Shown: positions 16,809 through 25,724 of the stretch, piece after piece | Numbering within the stretch: the first letter of the stretch is position 1 | Layout: each line of letters begins with the position of its first letter | Assembly (NCBI GenBank): GCA_029573725.1 | Contig: JAKQDQ010000018.1 | Coordinates: forward strand, 170,013 to 234,012 | Source: Verrucomicrobiota bacterium | GTDB taxonomy: Bacteria; Verrucomicrobiota; Verrucomicrobiia; Limisphaerales; JADLHS01 | Direction: 5' to 3' | Length of the DNA: 64,000 nt | Position numbers and translations under genes: made by a program | The notes under the pieces: generated by a model | Seen by the model: the letters and a program-made list of their open reading frames with translations, nothing else | What the model was told of the DNA's origin: nothing | Database searches by the model: none

Positions 16809-19800
16809 TCACTTCGTTTCCTTGCCCGCCGTCCACAGCACCGCGTTGCGCAGGAGTTGAATGTAAGCCGACAGATTGTGCGCATCGCCGTCATGCCCGA
16901 GCGTGAGGCCGACGACGCGGGCCTTGGGATGTTCCACGATGAAGACTTGCGGGAAATCCTTGTTCCTTGCGGCCGAGTGCGCGGTGGCGAGTACTTTGAT
17001 GGGCGTACCTTGTGGGTCGGGCTCAAACCAATACAGCTCGTCCTTGACGCTGAATTTGGCGGGAACACCGCGCATCAGCGGATGTGTGGATTCGGTGACA
17101 ACCACGTCAAACTTGCCCAGCGGATCGTGCCCGCGCGAACCGCCACCGATAAGGGTGCGATTGTATTCCGGCCAGTCTTTCCAATTATACCAAAGCCCCG
17201 GATGCAGACCGATGAGGCCCTTGCCGTTTTGGACATGGCGAACGATGGCCGCCCTGGTGGCGGCGTCGGGGAACGGTTTATTATTGCTGATGATCAAGAC
17301 ATCCACGGCTTTGAGCGCGTCGGCCAGGTCGCTGGTGGTCTCGGTGTAGTTGGCGCTGACGCCGTCCATTTGGTTCAGCGTCCGCACGTCCGCTTCGTTG
17401 AACCAGCGCTGATAATCATGACTTTCACCACCGCCAATGATCAGGACTTTCAAGCCGTCGCCCCATTGGAATCGAATGGGCGCCGGAATTGGGGCGGATG
17501 TGGGATTGGGGGATGCGTCCGTCGTGGCGTCGCCCAATTCCGCCGTGATGCTGACGAAGGTGGGCGCGACATTGTTGTCATAGCTGGCGAGGGTGATTTT
17601 TTCCACCACGCCGCCCCTGGATAACGGCCGGGCAAAATAGCGCAACTGCCGGCCTTGCTGCAATAGACTATCCAAGTGATCGAGCGCTTCAGAGCCGGGC
17701 ACGTCCACGCGCCGGATGTAGTCGGCGAACTCGATCTTGTTATGCAGGACGAAGGTTTCGGTCGCGCCGTTCGCGTAGTGGACGGTGATTTTCGCCACTG
17801 GTTTTTCTTCGGCCACCGCCGGATAACCCCAACCGGCAATGCCGCTCAGGAAATGCAGTTTCGTGGCTGGCAGGCCAACCGGGACTTCAACCTCTTGCGG
17901 AAAGCTGCGCGCCAGGCCATCGCCGCCTTTCAGCACGATGACGTTCCTGCCGTTGGGCGTGCGTTGCGGGTTCACGATTTCGAACGGCACGTTGCGATGC
18001 TTGATTGTTCCCCATCTTTTGAAGCGCAGCGATTCTTCCACCGCTTCCAGGCTGCGGTAAATGCCCCGCGAGGTGTCGGCGGTGAAGGCCCCGCTCAAAT
18101 CGAGGATGCGAAAGCGTTGTTCGTCCGCGCACAAGAACATCAGCAAATCGCGCAAATTTTCCGCGCCGAGCTGTTCAAAGCCCTCGGGCATCAGCGACCG
18201 GTCGGTGAGACGCCGCGTGGCGATGTTGTCCTTGCGGATTTCCGTTTCCGCATTTTGATTGCGCAGCACCACCACGGTGTTGTTCTCACGCAACACAATG
18301 CCGTCATAGCTCAAATCATCCCTGGTCTCAATGTTGACGGTGAAAAAGTTGGGTTCAACGACGCGGTTCGGATCGAGAATGTGGATCAACAAATCTTCCG
18401 GCCCGTGCGCTCCCATGCCGGTGAGGTTGGGAGCAAAATCAGCGCCTTCGTCATTGAAGCGATGACACGCAGCGCAGTTGGCGGTGAAGACTTTTGCGCC
18501 GTTGGCGACGTTTCCCGGTTTGATCACCTCCGGCCGGAATTGGGCGATCAACGCGTTTTTCTCCTTCTGCTCCGGCCCTTTTAATTCGGTCAACACCTGC
18601 ACCGCCTGCGCGGCGACGGCGGCATCGGCGTGGGTGCGCAACCGATGTAAATTTCCCGGGCCGAGCAGCCCCGGATCCAGCTGGCGATTGGACAAAGCCT
18701 GAATCACTGCAGCGGACCAGTCGGCACGTTTCAGCAATTGGCCGAAGGCTGCCTCGCGCAAATCCTGATCCAGTTTTGGCAGCGTCGTGAGCAATGCCTG
18801 TCCCGCCGCGGCATCTCCCGTCGCGCCCAGCGCTTCAATCACCCGGCGTTGCAATGCCACGTTGGCATCACTGCCGACCAATGCGGCGACGGCGGGCAGA
18901 ATTCCCGCATCCAGCGCGCGCACGCCGAGCAGATTGACCGCGATCTGACCGCGCGCATCGTCGTCGAGTGATTTGTCAGCCAACCGCGTTTCAGCCTTGG
19001 CAATTGCGGTTTTGGCTTCATTCCCCGCGATGGAGATGGCATCCCAACGCGCGATCAGCGGCAACACCGCGCCAGCGGTGGTGTCGGAACTTAGCAGTCG
19101 TTTCAGCGCCTGGGTAAGCGCCGCGTCGGCGGCGGGTTTCACCTCGGCGCGCAAGGTGGCGTTCAGCGATTGTAATGCGATCACTTGCAATTGACTCGCC
19201 GAGGTGGGTTGATCGCCCGCCAGAACCACGACGTTGCGTGCGGTGACCGCGTTGTTCCGATTGGCGGCCTGTCGCGCGAGTTGCGTAACGAGACCGTTCA
19301 ACGTGTCGGGCTGGCGGCCGGCAAAGGCGGCCTTTAGAAACAGCAACGGGTCTTTCGCCGTGATGGCGAGGGCCGCCGCTTCGAGATGCGCCTCGCGGAA
19401 CGTGGGCCAGGCTTCAACCAGCGCGGTGGCGAAGTCCGCATCCGGCGTGATGGTGGTGCCGGCCACCAGCGCGGCAATGCGTACGCGCGGATCGGGATCC
19501 GCAAGGAGCTTGCGGACCATTTCAAGATCGGGCGGGTTGTAGGTGTTGTCCCGCGTGGCGGCGATCCAGAGCGCGTTTTTGCGCACGATCGGATCGGCGC
19601 TGCCAATGGCGGCGACCAGGGATTCTTCATCCAGCTCGCCGAGATTGTTCAGCACCCAAAGCGCGTTCATGCGTCCGTATGCGGTGCGGGCATTGGCGGC
19701 CTTGGTGAGGAGCCGGCCCACGACCGCCTGGCCCGCGCCTTCACTGAGCAGACGGTTGGCGGTCTCGCGCACCCAGCCATTCGGATGATCGAGCTGTTCC

Positions 19801-21917
19801 ACCAGGCCCGCCGGGTTGTTTCGATCCAAAGTGAAGGAGGGCAGGGGGAGCGCATCCCGGTGCTGAATGCGATAAATCCGGGTGAAATGGTGGTCGCGGT
19901 CGGGCCGCGTGGCGGCGTTGTGCGCGCCGTGCGCCGGCCCGCGCGTGTCATTATGGACGGCGATCTGATTGTAGAAATCCACGAGGTAAAGCGCCCCATC
20001 CGGACCGACGCGGGTGTGGATGGGCTTAAACCAGTAATCCGTGCTGGTCAAAAAATGAGTCCGTTCGCGGCCCGGTTCCTTGTGTCCCCGGTAACTCACT
20101 CCGGCCGGCCCCACGAATTCCTGGTGGGTCAACCATACGGTGGGTTCGCTGACGAAGAAGGCCCAGGGCGGCCCCTGCCATTTGCCCGGCCACGCGCCCC
20201 CGTTGTAGATCGTCGCCCCCGAGGCGGCCGTGAAGGCCCCCACCCAATCAATCTGCACGTACGGCTGGCGCGTTTCATGCCGCGGAGGGTACACTTTGTT
20301 CTCCTCAATGATGGGTTGGACCGCGCGCACGCCGGGGAGACCCGCCTGACTGATGATTTTCTCCGGCAACACCACATGGACCATCGGTTCGCCGCAGGTG
20401 GCCGTGCTGAAAAAGATTTCGCCGTCGGGCGCGACTTCACAGCCCCAGGTATTGCAGGCGCCGGACGCGACTTGTTCCAACGCCGAGCCGTCCGGACGAA
20501 AGCGATAGAGGCCGGCGGTGATTTTCCCGAACTTGCGGGCACCGTCGCCCGAGGTCAGATCGCCGGCGCTGTAACCGACGCTGCCATAAATCCAGCCATC
20601 CGGTCCCCAGCGCAGATTGCTGGTGACGGCGTGCGTGTCGCCCGTGCCCCAGCCGGTGAACAATGTCTCCTTGCGGTCGGCCTTCCCGTCGCCGTCCGTA
20701 TCGCGAAGCCAATATGTGTCCGGCGCTTGCGCGACAATCACGCCGTCCTTGTAGAACACGAGCGAGGTCGCCAGTTCCAGTCCCTCGAAAAACACCGTCT
20801 TTTTGTCCATCACCCCATCGCCGTTGGTGTCTTCCAGCATGGAGATCCGGTCGCGCGCCGGGCGGGCGGCCTTGCCACCAGCCGGGTACGCCGTCGGCTC
20901 CCGCTCGCGCCAGGGATAAATTTTGTCGTCGTTGCGGTTGATCGTCCGGCCGTTGGGATACTCGGGGGTCTCCACCACCCACAAGCGCCCTTGCGGATCC
21001 CAATCGAGCGACATGATTTTTTCCGCGAGGTTTTCATCAGCGACGAGGGAGAGCTGAAATTCCGGATGGAGTTGGAAGGTTTTCATCGCTTCCCGGGCCG
21101 GCAACGGTCCGCCGGGCGGATAGCGCAGCGCCGCGAGTTCGTCCGGGTGACAGAACTCATCCACGTGAGGGCGGCGACCGGCCCAGGCGATGCCGCGCAA
21201 CAGCACCACGCGATACTGGGGCGTGTTGAACGAATCATATTCGTGTCCCGGCAGGCTGACGAAGGCGCGATACGGGATGGCCGCGTCGGGCAACTGCCTT
21301 TCGTAAGTCCAGATTTGCGGGGCGATCACAAAGACGTTGTGAAAACTCGTGGCGAGGACGTGCGCGCGGTCCGACAGGTCCATGTCATAATAAATTTCAT
21401 CGGTCCAGTCCCAGTTCGAGATGCCGCGGCTGATGGGCTGCTCGCGATCCACCCAGCAGACATCCACCTCGCCCTCGAGATATTTGGTGGCCTTCTCCTT
21501 CGGAAAATCCTTGGCGGGCCAGCGCCACGCGCCGCCGATGGTTTGTTTCACCCACGCGTAATCATCGCCGCCGACCACCCCGGCGTGAATCACCACCACG
21601 CCGCCCCCACGCGCCAGGAATTGTTCGAACGCCTCCCGGTCCTCCCCCACGATCTTCATGCCGGTGTCGCAATGGATGATCAGCACGTCGGTCTGCTCCA
21701 ATTGGGCGGCGGTGGGAAACTCCATGCCGCCGTCGGCCTTGGCGCCGCGTTCATTCAGCAGTTGGGTCCACTCCTTGAGGAAGCGCGGATGATCGTGCTG
21801 GTTCGGGCCATGGGTCTTGATGCCGCCGCGAATGAACACACGGAGCGGTTCGGCGCTGGCGGCGACGACGAGACCGAGGAACACGAGGCAGGTTAAAACC
21901 GGAAGTCTTGTTCTCAT
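16809..21917 (-). CDS. PVC-type dehydrogenase/cytochrome c with two ThuA domains
   Basis: A secreted multidomain protein of 1702 residues; the ATG at 21917 opens a clear signal peptide (hydrophobic residues 5-20 ending in ASA). Order: ThuA-like domain (about 22-270, VFIRGGIKTHGPNQHDHPRF), a beta-propeller of the PVC membrane-bound dehydrogenase type (about 284-685, including DTNGDGVMDKK), HEAT-like repeats (about 700-1110), a c-type cytochrome with C1148-A-A-C1151-H1152 and a distal Met candidate in RSLMPEG, a beta-sandwich region (about 1260-1470), and a second ThuA domain (about 1487-1702, LKVLIIGGGESHDYQRW). The reading frame runs on upstream to 22775, but that part covers the cupin and DUF559 genes in another frame. 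Such proteins are thought to oxidise sugars in the periplasm; the substrate here is unknown. Confidence 0.88.
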   Translation of the reverse strand: MRTRLPVLTCLVFLGLVVAASAEPLRVFIRGGIKTHGPNQHDHPRFLKEWTQLLNERGAKADGGMEFPTAAQLEQTDVLIIHCDTGMKIVGEDREAFEQFLARGGGVVVIHAGVVGGDDYAWVKQTIGGAWRWPAKDFPKEKATKYLEGEVDVCWVDREQPISRGISNWDWTDEIYYDMDLSDRAHVLATSFHNVFVIAPQIWTYERQLPDAAIPYRAFVSLPGHEYDSFNTPQYRVVLLRGIAWAGRRPHVDEFCHPDELAALRYPPGGPLPAREAMKTFQLHPEFQLSLVADENLAEKIMSLDWDPQGRLWVVETPEYPNGRTINRNDDKIYPWREREPTAYPAGGKAARPARDRISMLEDTNGDGVMDKKTVFFEGLELATSLVFYKDGVIVAQAPDTYWLRDTDGDGKADRKETLFTGWGTGDTHAVTSNLRWGPDGWIYGSVGYSAGDLTSGDGARKFGKITAGLYRFRPDGSALEQVASGACNTWGCEVAPDGEIFFSTATCGEPMVHVVLPEKIISQAGLPGVRAVQPIIEENKVYPPRHETRQPYVQIDWVGAFTAASGATIYNGGAWPGKWQGPPWAFFVSEPTVWLTHQEFVGPAGVSYRGHKEPGRERTHFLTSTDYWFKPIHTRVGPDGALYLVDFYNQIAVHNDTRGPAHGAHNAATRPDRDHHFTRIYRIQHRDALPLPSFTLDRNNPAGLVEQLDHPNGWVRETANRLLSEGAGQAVVGRLLTKAANARTAYGRMNALWVLNNLGELDEESLVAAIGSADPIVRKNALWIAATRDNTYNPPDLEMVRKLLADPDPRVRIAALVAGTTITPDADFATALVEAWPTFREAHLEAAALAITAKDPLLFLKAAFAGRQPDTLNGLVTQLARQAANRNNAVTARNVVVLAGDQPTSASQLQVIALQSLNATLRAEVKPAADAALTQALKRLLSSDTTAGAVLPLIARWDAISIAGNEAKTAIAKAETRLADKSLDDDARGQIAVNLLGVRALDAGILPAVAALVGSDANVALQRRVIEALGATGDAAAGQALLTTLPKLDQDLREAAFGQLLKRADWSAAVIQALSNRQLDPGLLGPGNLHRLRTHADAAVAAQAVQVLTELKGPEQKEKNALIAQFRPEVIKPGNVANGAKVFTANCAACHRFNDEGADFAPNLTGMGAHGPEDLLIHILDPNRVVEPNFFTVNIETRDDLSYDGIVLRENNTVVVLRNQNAETEIRKDNIATRRLTDRSLMPEGFEQLGAENLRDLLMFLCADEQRFRILDLSGAFTADTSRGIYRSLEAVEESLRFKRWGTIKHRNVPFEIVNPQRTPNGRNVIVLKGGDGLARSFPQEVEVPVGLPATKLHFLSGIAGWGYPAVAEEKPVAKITVHYANGATETFVLHNKIEFADYIRRVDVPGSEALDHLDSLLQQGRQLRYFARPLSRGGVVEKITLASYDNNVAPTFVSITAELGDATTDASPNPTSAPIPAPIRFQWGDGLKVLIIGGGESHDYQRWFNEADVRTLNQMDGVSANYTETTSDLADALKAVDVLIISNNKPFPDAATRAAIVRHVQNGKGLIGLHPGLWYNWKDWPEYNRTLIGGGSRGHDPLGKFDVVVTESTHPLMRGVPAKFSVKDELYWFEPDPQGTPIKVLATAHSAARNKDFPQVFIVEHPKARVVGLTLGHDGDAHNLSAYIQLLRNAVLWTAGKETK

Positions 21918-21928
21918 GGGCAAATAAA

Positions 21929-22369
21929 TTATTGGCAGGCGGGGAATCCGTGTTTGGTCCGGAGCGCCACCCAGGGTTCTTGCGTGGAAACATCCACGAT
22001 GCCCGGCTCGGGCGCGTTCGCCGGCGAGAGTACGGCCAGGAACACGAGGCGCTCGCGAAAGGGGTTGTACGTGCCGTGAACCTCGCCTTTGGGGATCAGC
22101 ACCATCTCGCCCGGGCCAAGGATGCGATGCTGTTGGCCGATCCATTGTTCGGCGCGGCCGGACAGGATGTAGATGATCTCCTCGCGGTGCGGGTGCGTAT
22201 GAAACGGATGCGCACGGCCCGCTTCCATGTTGGCGCGGACCATGAGCAATTCCCGGTTGGGAACAACGTCCGAGCGGCAGAGCCACTCCTCCAGTGTCCA
22301 CGGAGAGAGAAAGTCCACCTTTTCGGCGGCGGTGACGAAGCGGCGGGAAATAAGATCGGGCGTATTCAT
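21929..22369 (-). CDS. Cupin domain protein
   Basis: A 146-residue single-domain cupin. The two cupin motifs are visible: HPFHTHPHREEIIYILSG (metal ligands His-x-His and Glu) near residues 52-69 and PGEMVLIPKGEVHGTYN near 83-99. The ATG at 22369 starts the conserved part; further upstream the frame runs into the hairpin repeat and is not coding. The start overlaps the stop of the DUF559 frame as ATGA, and the stop lies 11 bases from the start of the large cytochrome gene, so these genes are probably cotranscribed. Small cupins of this kind bind or isomerise sugars or act as regulators; the role here is unknown. Confidence 0.85.
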   Translation of the reverse strand: MNTPDLISRRFVTAAEKVDFLSPWTLEEWLCRSDVVPNRELLMVRANMEAGRAHPFHTHPHREEIIYILSGRAEQWIGQQHRILGPGEMVLIPKGEVHGTYNPFRERLVFLAVLSPANAPEPGIVDVSTQEPWVALRTKHGFPACQ

Positions 22370-22911
22370 GCTCCAAGGCGGTCTGAGGCTGCAGCCCTCC
22401 TCTCCCCTCGGAGGGGAGAGGATTGAGGTGAGGGGTGGGCTGGGGAAGGAAGAAAACCTGCGAGCTCTTGCGTGCGTCCAGTGCGTTCCATCCACGCATG
22501 CCAGATTTCAAAACGCACGCTCGCGGTTTCACTTTGCACTTGATGGTTCCAAAAGCGCAGGACCTTGATGCCCTGCTGCGCGAGAAATCGGTTTCGTTTT
22601 TCATCGCGGGCGCGTTGATTCGGGAAGCCGTGGCCACCGCCATCGGTCTCCACGGCCAACCGGGCCGCGACGCAAAAGAAATCGAGGAAGTAAATGCCGC
22701 AAGGATGCTGGCGACGAAACTTGAATGCATCAAACCGGCGGTTGCGCAACAATCGCCAGAGGCGCTTTTCCGCATCAGTGGCTTCGCCTCGCAGGTGACG
22801 GGCGAATGCTCGGGCCTGGACCGTGCGGTTCCGGCGTTGCCCCCTCACCCTGACCCTCTCCCCCGAGGGGGAGAGGGAAGCGACCACAGGCATTTCACGC
22901 TGACTGGTCAT
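22366..22911 (-). CDS. DUF559 endonuclease-domain protein with repeat-encoded ends
   Basis: A 181-residue frame with a recognisable DUF559 (Vsr-like restriction-endonuclease fold) core over about residues 33-148: EKRLWRLLRNRRFDAFKFRR, then IYFLDFFC and the active-site-like ETDGGGH, ending with LAQQGIKVLRFWNHQV. Family members are predicted nucleases of unknown target. Both ends are encoded by inverted hairpin repeats: the N-terminus reads LSPSGERVRVRG and the C-terminus PSPQSSPLRGER. The ATG at 22911 lies outside the repeat. The gene separates the cupin gene from the TIM-barrel gene, which otherwise would be close neighbours, so it looks like an insertion. The true ends of the protein are uncertain; the core is well supported. 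Confidence 0.75.
   Translation of the reverse strand: MTSQREMPVVASLSPSGERVRVRGQRRNRTVQARAFARHLRGEATDAEKRLWRLLRNRRFDAFKFRRQHPCGIYFLDFFCVAARLAVETDGGGHGFPNQRARDEKRNRFLAQQGIKVLRFWNHQVQSETASVRFEIWHAWMERTGRTQELAGFLPSPAHPSPQSSPLRGERRAAASDRLGA
22399..22440. repeat. Hairpin repeat, left copy (inverted to 22840-22877)
   Basis: CCTCTCCCCTC-G-GAGGGGAGAGG is an 11-bp perfect dyad at 22399-22421. It is followed by TGAGGTGAGGGGTGGGC, ending at 22440. The right copy carries the same parts in reverse order on the opposite strand. The two copies bracket the DUF559 core and look like REP-type palindromic elements. Confidence 0.75.
22840..22877. repeat. Hairpin repeat, right copy (inverted to 22399-22440)
   Basis: CCCCCTCACCCTGA is followed by an 11-bp dyad, CCCTCTCCCCC-GA-GGGGGAGAGGG, at 22854-22877. 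Read on the minus strand it gives hairpin, then TCAGGGTGAGGGGG, matching the left copy. The copies face each other across about 400 bases of DUF559 coding sequence. Confidence 0.75.
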
Positions 22912-22924
22912 TCGCGAGGGTTGC

Positions 22925-23818
22925 TCAATTGCTACGCTTTTTGATGAAGGACTTGGCAGCGGGGGCTTTCAGCTTCTTGAACTCCCGCGTCAGATTGGTG
23001 AGTGACGCCTCGACGCCCATGCGCTCCAGCGAACTCGCGCCAACGAAGCCGACCGCGTCCGTGTTTTTCATCACGCGATCCGCGTCTTGTGGTGTGTTGA
23101 TCGGGCCACCGTGGCAGAGGAAGAAGATGTCCTTCCGCACCCGGCGCGCGGCAGCAATGATCTCTTGCGTGCGTTTGATTGTGAAATCCCAGCTCACGAC
23201 GGCCTTCTTCACGCCAATTGAACCACCTACCGTGGTGCCCACGTGCGCGATGATGGCATCCGCGCCGGCCTTCGCCATTTCCACCGCCTCCTCCGCCGTG
23301 CCGACGTAAACAATGGAAAACAAATCCATGCGGCGCGCGAGCGAAACCATCTCGTATTCCTTTTTCACGCTCATGCCGGTTTCTTCGAGCACGCCGCGAA
23401 AGTGGCCGTCCACGATCGTGTGCGTGGGAAAATTATTTACGCCGCTGAAGCCCATCTCCTTCACCTTCCCAAGCCAGTGCCACATCCGCCGCCGCGGGTC
23501 CGTGGCGTGGACGCCGCAAATCACCGGGACTTCCTCGACGACCGGCAGCACCTCGTATTCGCCGATTTCCATGGCGATGGCGTTGGCGTCGCCATAGGCC
23601 ATCATGCCGCAGGTCGAGCCGTGGCCCATCATGCGGAAGCGGCCGGAGTTGTAGATGATGATGAGGTCCGCGCCGCCTTTCTCGATGAACTTGGCGCTGA
23701 TGCCCGTACCTGCGCCGGCCGCAATGATGGCGTGGCCCGATTTCAACGTGGCCCGCAGACGGGCAATGACTTCCTTGCGTGTATAGGGGTTTCCCTTACC
23801 GGTCCATGGGTTCGGCAT
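22925..23818 (-). CDS. Phosphoenolpyruvate hydrolase family TIM-barrel protein
   Basis: A 297-residue protein of the PF09370 (PEP_hydrolase, formerly TIM-barrel signal transduction) family. Recognisable blocks are IIAAGAGTGISAKFIEKGG (residues 32-50), ADLIIIYNSGRFRMMGHGS, PVICGVHATDPRRRM, GVNNFPTH and ADAIIAHVGTTVGGSIG, with CHGGPINTPQDA near the C-terminal phosphate-binding part. In plants and many fungi this domain is fused behind the UPF0261 domain in Tm-1-like proteins; here the UPF0261 gene is the last gene of the same minus-strand cluster. The reaction has not been established for most members. The gene begins after a strong terminator-like hairpin that follows the MFS gene. Confidence 0.87.
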   Translation of the reverse strand: MPNPWTGKGNPYTRKEVIARLRATLKSGHAIIAAGAGTGISAKFIEKGGADLIIIYNSGRFRMMGHGSTCGMMAYGDANAIAMEIGEYEVLPVVEEVPVICGVHATDPRRRMWHWLGKVKEMGFSGVNNFPTHTIVDGHFRGVLEETGMSVKKEYEMVSLARRMDLFSIVYVGTAEEAVEMAKAGADAIIAHVGTTVGGSIGVKKAVVSWDFTIKRTQEIIAAARRVRKDIFFLCHGGPINTPQDADRVMKNTDAVGFVGASSLERMGVEASLTNLTREFKKLKAPAAKSFIKKRSN

Positions 23819-23900
23819 AGCGTCCTGTTGTTTAGGAAACTATTCCGCCAACCGAAAGCAAAATCGGCGTCACCTTTTCGGGCCACGCACCACGGGAAGC

Positions 23901-23929
23901 AAAAGGGCGGCTCCGGCGAGCCGCCCTTT
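23901..23929 (-). terminator. Rho-independent terminator after the MFS gene
   Basis: On the minus strand, AAAGGGCGGCTC-GCCG-GAGCCGCCCTTTT forms a perfect 12-bp stem with a 4-base loop ending in a T-run. It lies 24 bases after the MFS stop codon and 80 bases before the start of the TIM-barrel gene, so it probably ends or attenuates the MFS transcript. This is the clearest intrinsic terminator in the window. Confidence 0.8.
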
Positions 23930-23952
23930 CGGCGCACCACTCCGAAGCGGGA

Positions 23953-25584
23953 TCAATGCGTTTTGGCTGCGGAAGTGCCTTCCAAATGAACCGGACGATA
24001 GCCGCCGATGGATTTGAAATAGATCAGAATGACCAAGTAAATCAGCGCCATCGTTGCCGGAATAAACGAGTCCACTTTCAAGGTCTTGCGGTTGCCGGAA
24101 ACGTAGGAGTCCAACACCTGCTGCTGCTCGGGAGTCCGGTCGTTGGCGGTCAGCTTGTTGATGGCCTCCAGCTTTTGTCCGTCAATTCCATGCACCTTGT
24201 CGAAAAAGAGCCATTGGCTGGCCGTGCCGGCCTTGTAACTCTCGTAAACCGCGGCGTCCGTTTTGGCCAGTGCTTCCCCGGAGAACCGATCTTTCGCATA
24301 GCCCAGCCCCGGCGATCCGACCAGGCCCGCCGACATCATGCCCAATCCGCCCATGATGGAGATGGCAATGGCGCCGCAGCGCGGGAAGCGGTCGGAGGCC
24401 ACCGCCAGCATGGTCGGCCAGAAGAAGGTTTTGCCAACGGCATAAACGGCGAGTGCCCCGAGCGCGCCGCCGAAGGCGGTAATGCCGCTGACCAGGTTCA
24501 GGCCCAGGCAGGCGAGTGAGGCGCAGACGAGCAGGATGCCCACCGGCGACAGGCCGATCCGTTTTTCCACGAAGTTGCCGCAGAAGCGCAGGGCGAACAT
24601 CAACGCCGAGGTGAAGATGAAGAGCCAGGTGGCCTGGCTCGGCGTCAGGATGGCGCCTTCAATGTTTTGAATCCAGCCATCCGTGCCCAGTTCCACCGCC
24701 CCCACCAAAACGTGGGTGAGGAAGAGCACGAACAACAACGGCGCCCCGAGCGCCCACCGGCTCAGGCCACTGAACCAGAGCCACACCGCGGCCCCCACCG
24801 CAATGGAGACGTAGAGCCAGGTGTTTCCCAAGAACACGGTTTCGTTTCCGGTGAGGCCGGAGAGCAGCGGGCCCAGGCCGTCCTTGAAAAAGAGGAAAAT
24901 GAACAGTCCCACCACGGCGGCGCCCATCACGCCCACGTCCCGCAGCATTTCGCCCAGGCTGAGGCCCCGTTCCGAGGCTTCCGAGCGGGGAAATTTCTGG
25001 CCCAGGAACAACAGGCCGTAAAAGATGGAGGGCAACAGGAAGAGTCCCAATTGAATTTTCCAATTCACGTCCGCGAGCGCGTTGTGCAGCAGGCCGCCGA
25101 TCACCATGCCCGCCGGCCAGGAGGCGTGCAGGATGTTGAGATAATGGGTGCGGTTGTTGGGAAACAGCGTGGCGACCAGCGGATTGGCCACGGCCTCCAA
25201 AGTGCCGTTGGCGACGGCAAAGATGAAAGTGCCCAGCCAGAGGTAAACGAACGCCGTCTTCGTGGCCATGCCCGGCATGGCCCCGAAGGTGACCAGTGCG
25301 GAGACCACGTGAAACACAAACGCGGCGGCGACCAGTTTGCCATAGCCGATTTTGTCCACGATCATGCCGCCGATAATGATGCCGAAACAGAACCCGGTGA
25401 ACCCGGCGCCGTTGATCAAGCCGATCTCCAGTCCGGTGAAGTTGAACAGTTGGATCCAGTCGTTGAAGATGCCGCCGCGGATGCCGAAGCCGACTCCCGC
25501 GGCCAGGATGGCGAAAAATCCCGCCCACAGGAGGCGCTGGGCGTTGGCGGCAATGCCCACGTTGCTGGGTTGTGCGTTGCTCAT
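23953..25584 (-). CDS. MFS transporter
   Basis: A 543-residue inner-membrane major facilitator with about 12 or more hydrophobic helices. The first helix (residues 14-35) leads into [19 protein letters not shown]; the loop [18 protein letters not shown] matches the conserved MFS loop between helices 2 and 3 (G-x-x-x-D-x-x-G). There is a hydrophilic insert of about 75 residues before the last helix (about 435-510), longer than in typical sugar porters. It is the first gene on the minus strand upstream of the Tm-1/cytochrome cluster but is separated from it by a terminator-like hairpin. It may import the substrate of that cluster; the substrate is not identifiable. Confidence 0.85.
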   Translation of the reverse strand: MSNAQPSNVGIAANAQRLLWAGFFAILAAGVGFGIRGGIFNDWIQLFNFTGLEIGLINGAGFTGFCFGIIIGGMIVDKIGYGKLVAAAFVFHVVSALVTFGAMPGMATKTAFVYLWLGTFIFAVANGTLEAVANPLVATLFPNNRTHYLNILHASWPAGMVIGGLLHNALADVNWKIQLGLFLLPSIFYGLLFLGQKFPRSEASERGLSLGEMLRDVGVMGAAVVGLFIFLFFKDGLGPLLSGLTGNETVFLGNTWLYVSIAVGAAVWLWFSGLSRWALGAPLLFVLFLTHVLVGAVELGTDGWIQNIEGAILTPSQATWLFIFTSALMFALRFCGNFVEKRIGLSPVGILLVCASLACLGLNLVSGITAFGGALGALAVYAVGKTFFWPTMLAVASDRFPRCGAIAISIMGGLGMMSAGLVGSPGLGYAKDRFSGEALAKTDAAVYESYKAGTASQWLFFDKVHGIDGQKLEAINKLTANDRTPEQQQVLDSYVSGNRKTLKVDSFIPATMALIYLVILIYFKSIGGYRPVHLEGTSAAKTH

Positions 25585-25724
25585 AAATGGCTGTTTTTAT
25601 TCGTTGGTAGTCAATGAATGGGCGGCAATACACCTGTTATGGTCGTGACTGTCAACGACTTTTTCCGCGGTCTGCCGGCAAATGTGCGTGAATTGGCGGC
25701 GCTCGTGGCTTAGGCTCGTCGCGT

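Noticed and set aside
16809..22775. A single 1988-residue minus-strand frame covering the cytochrome gene plus upstream sequence
   Set aside because: The part above 21917 overlaps the cupin and DUF559 genes in another frame and reads as low-complexity; the signal peptide at 21917 marks the real start.
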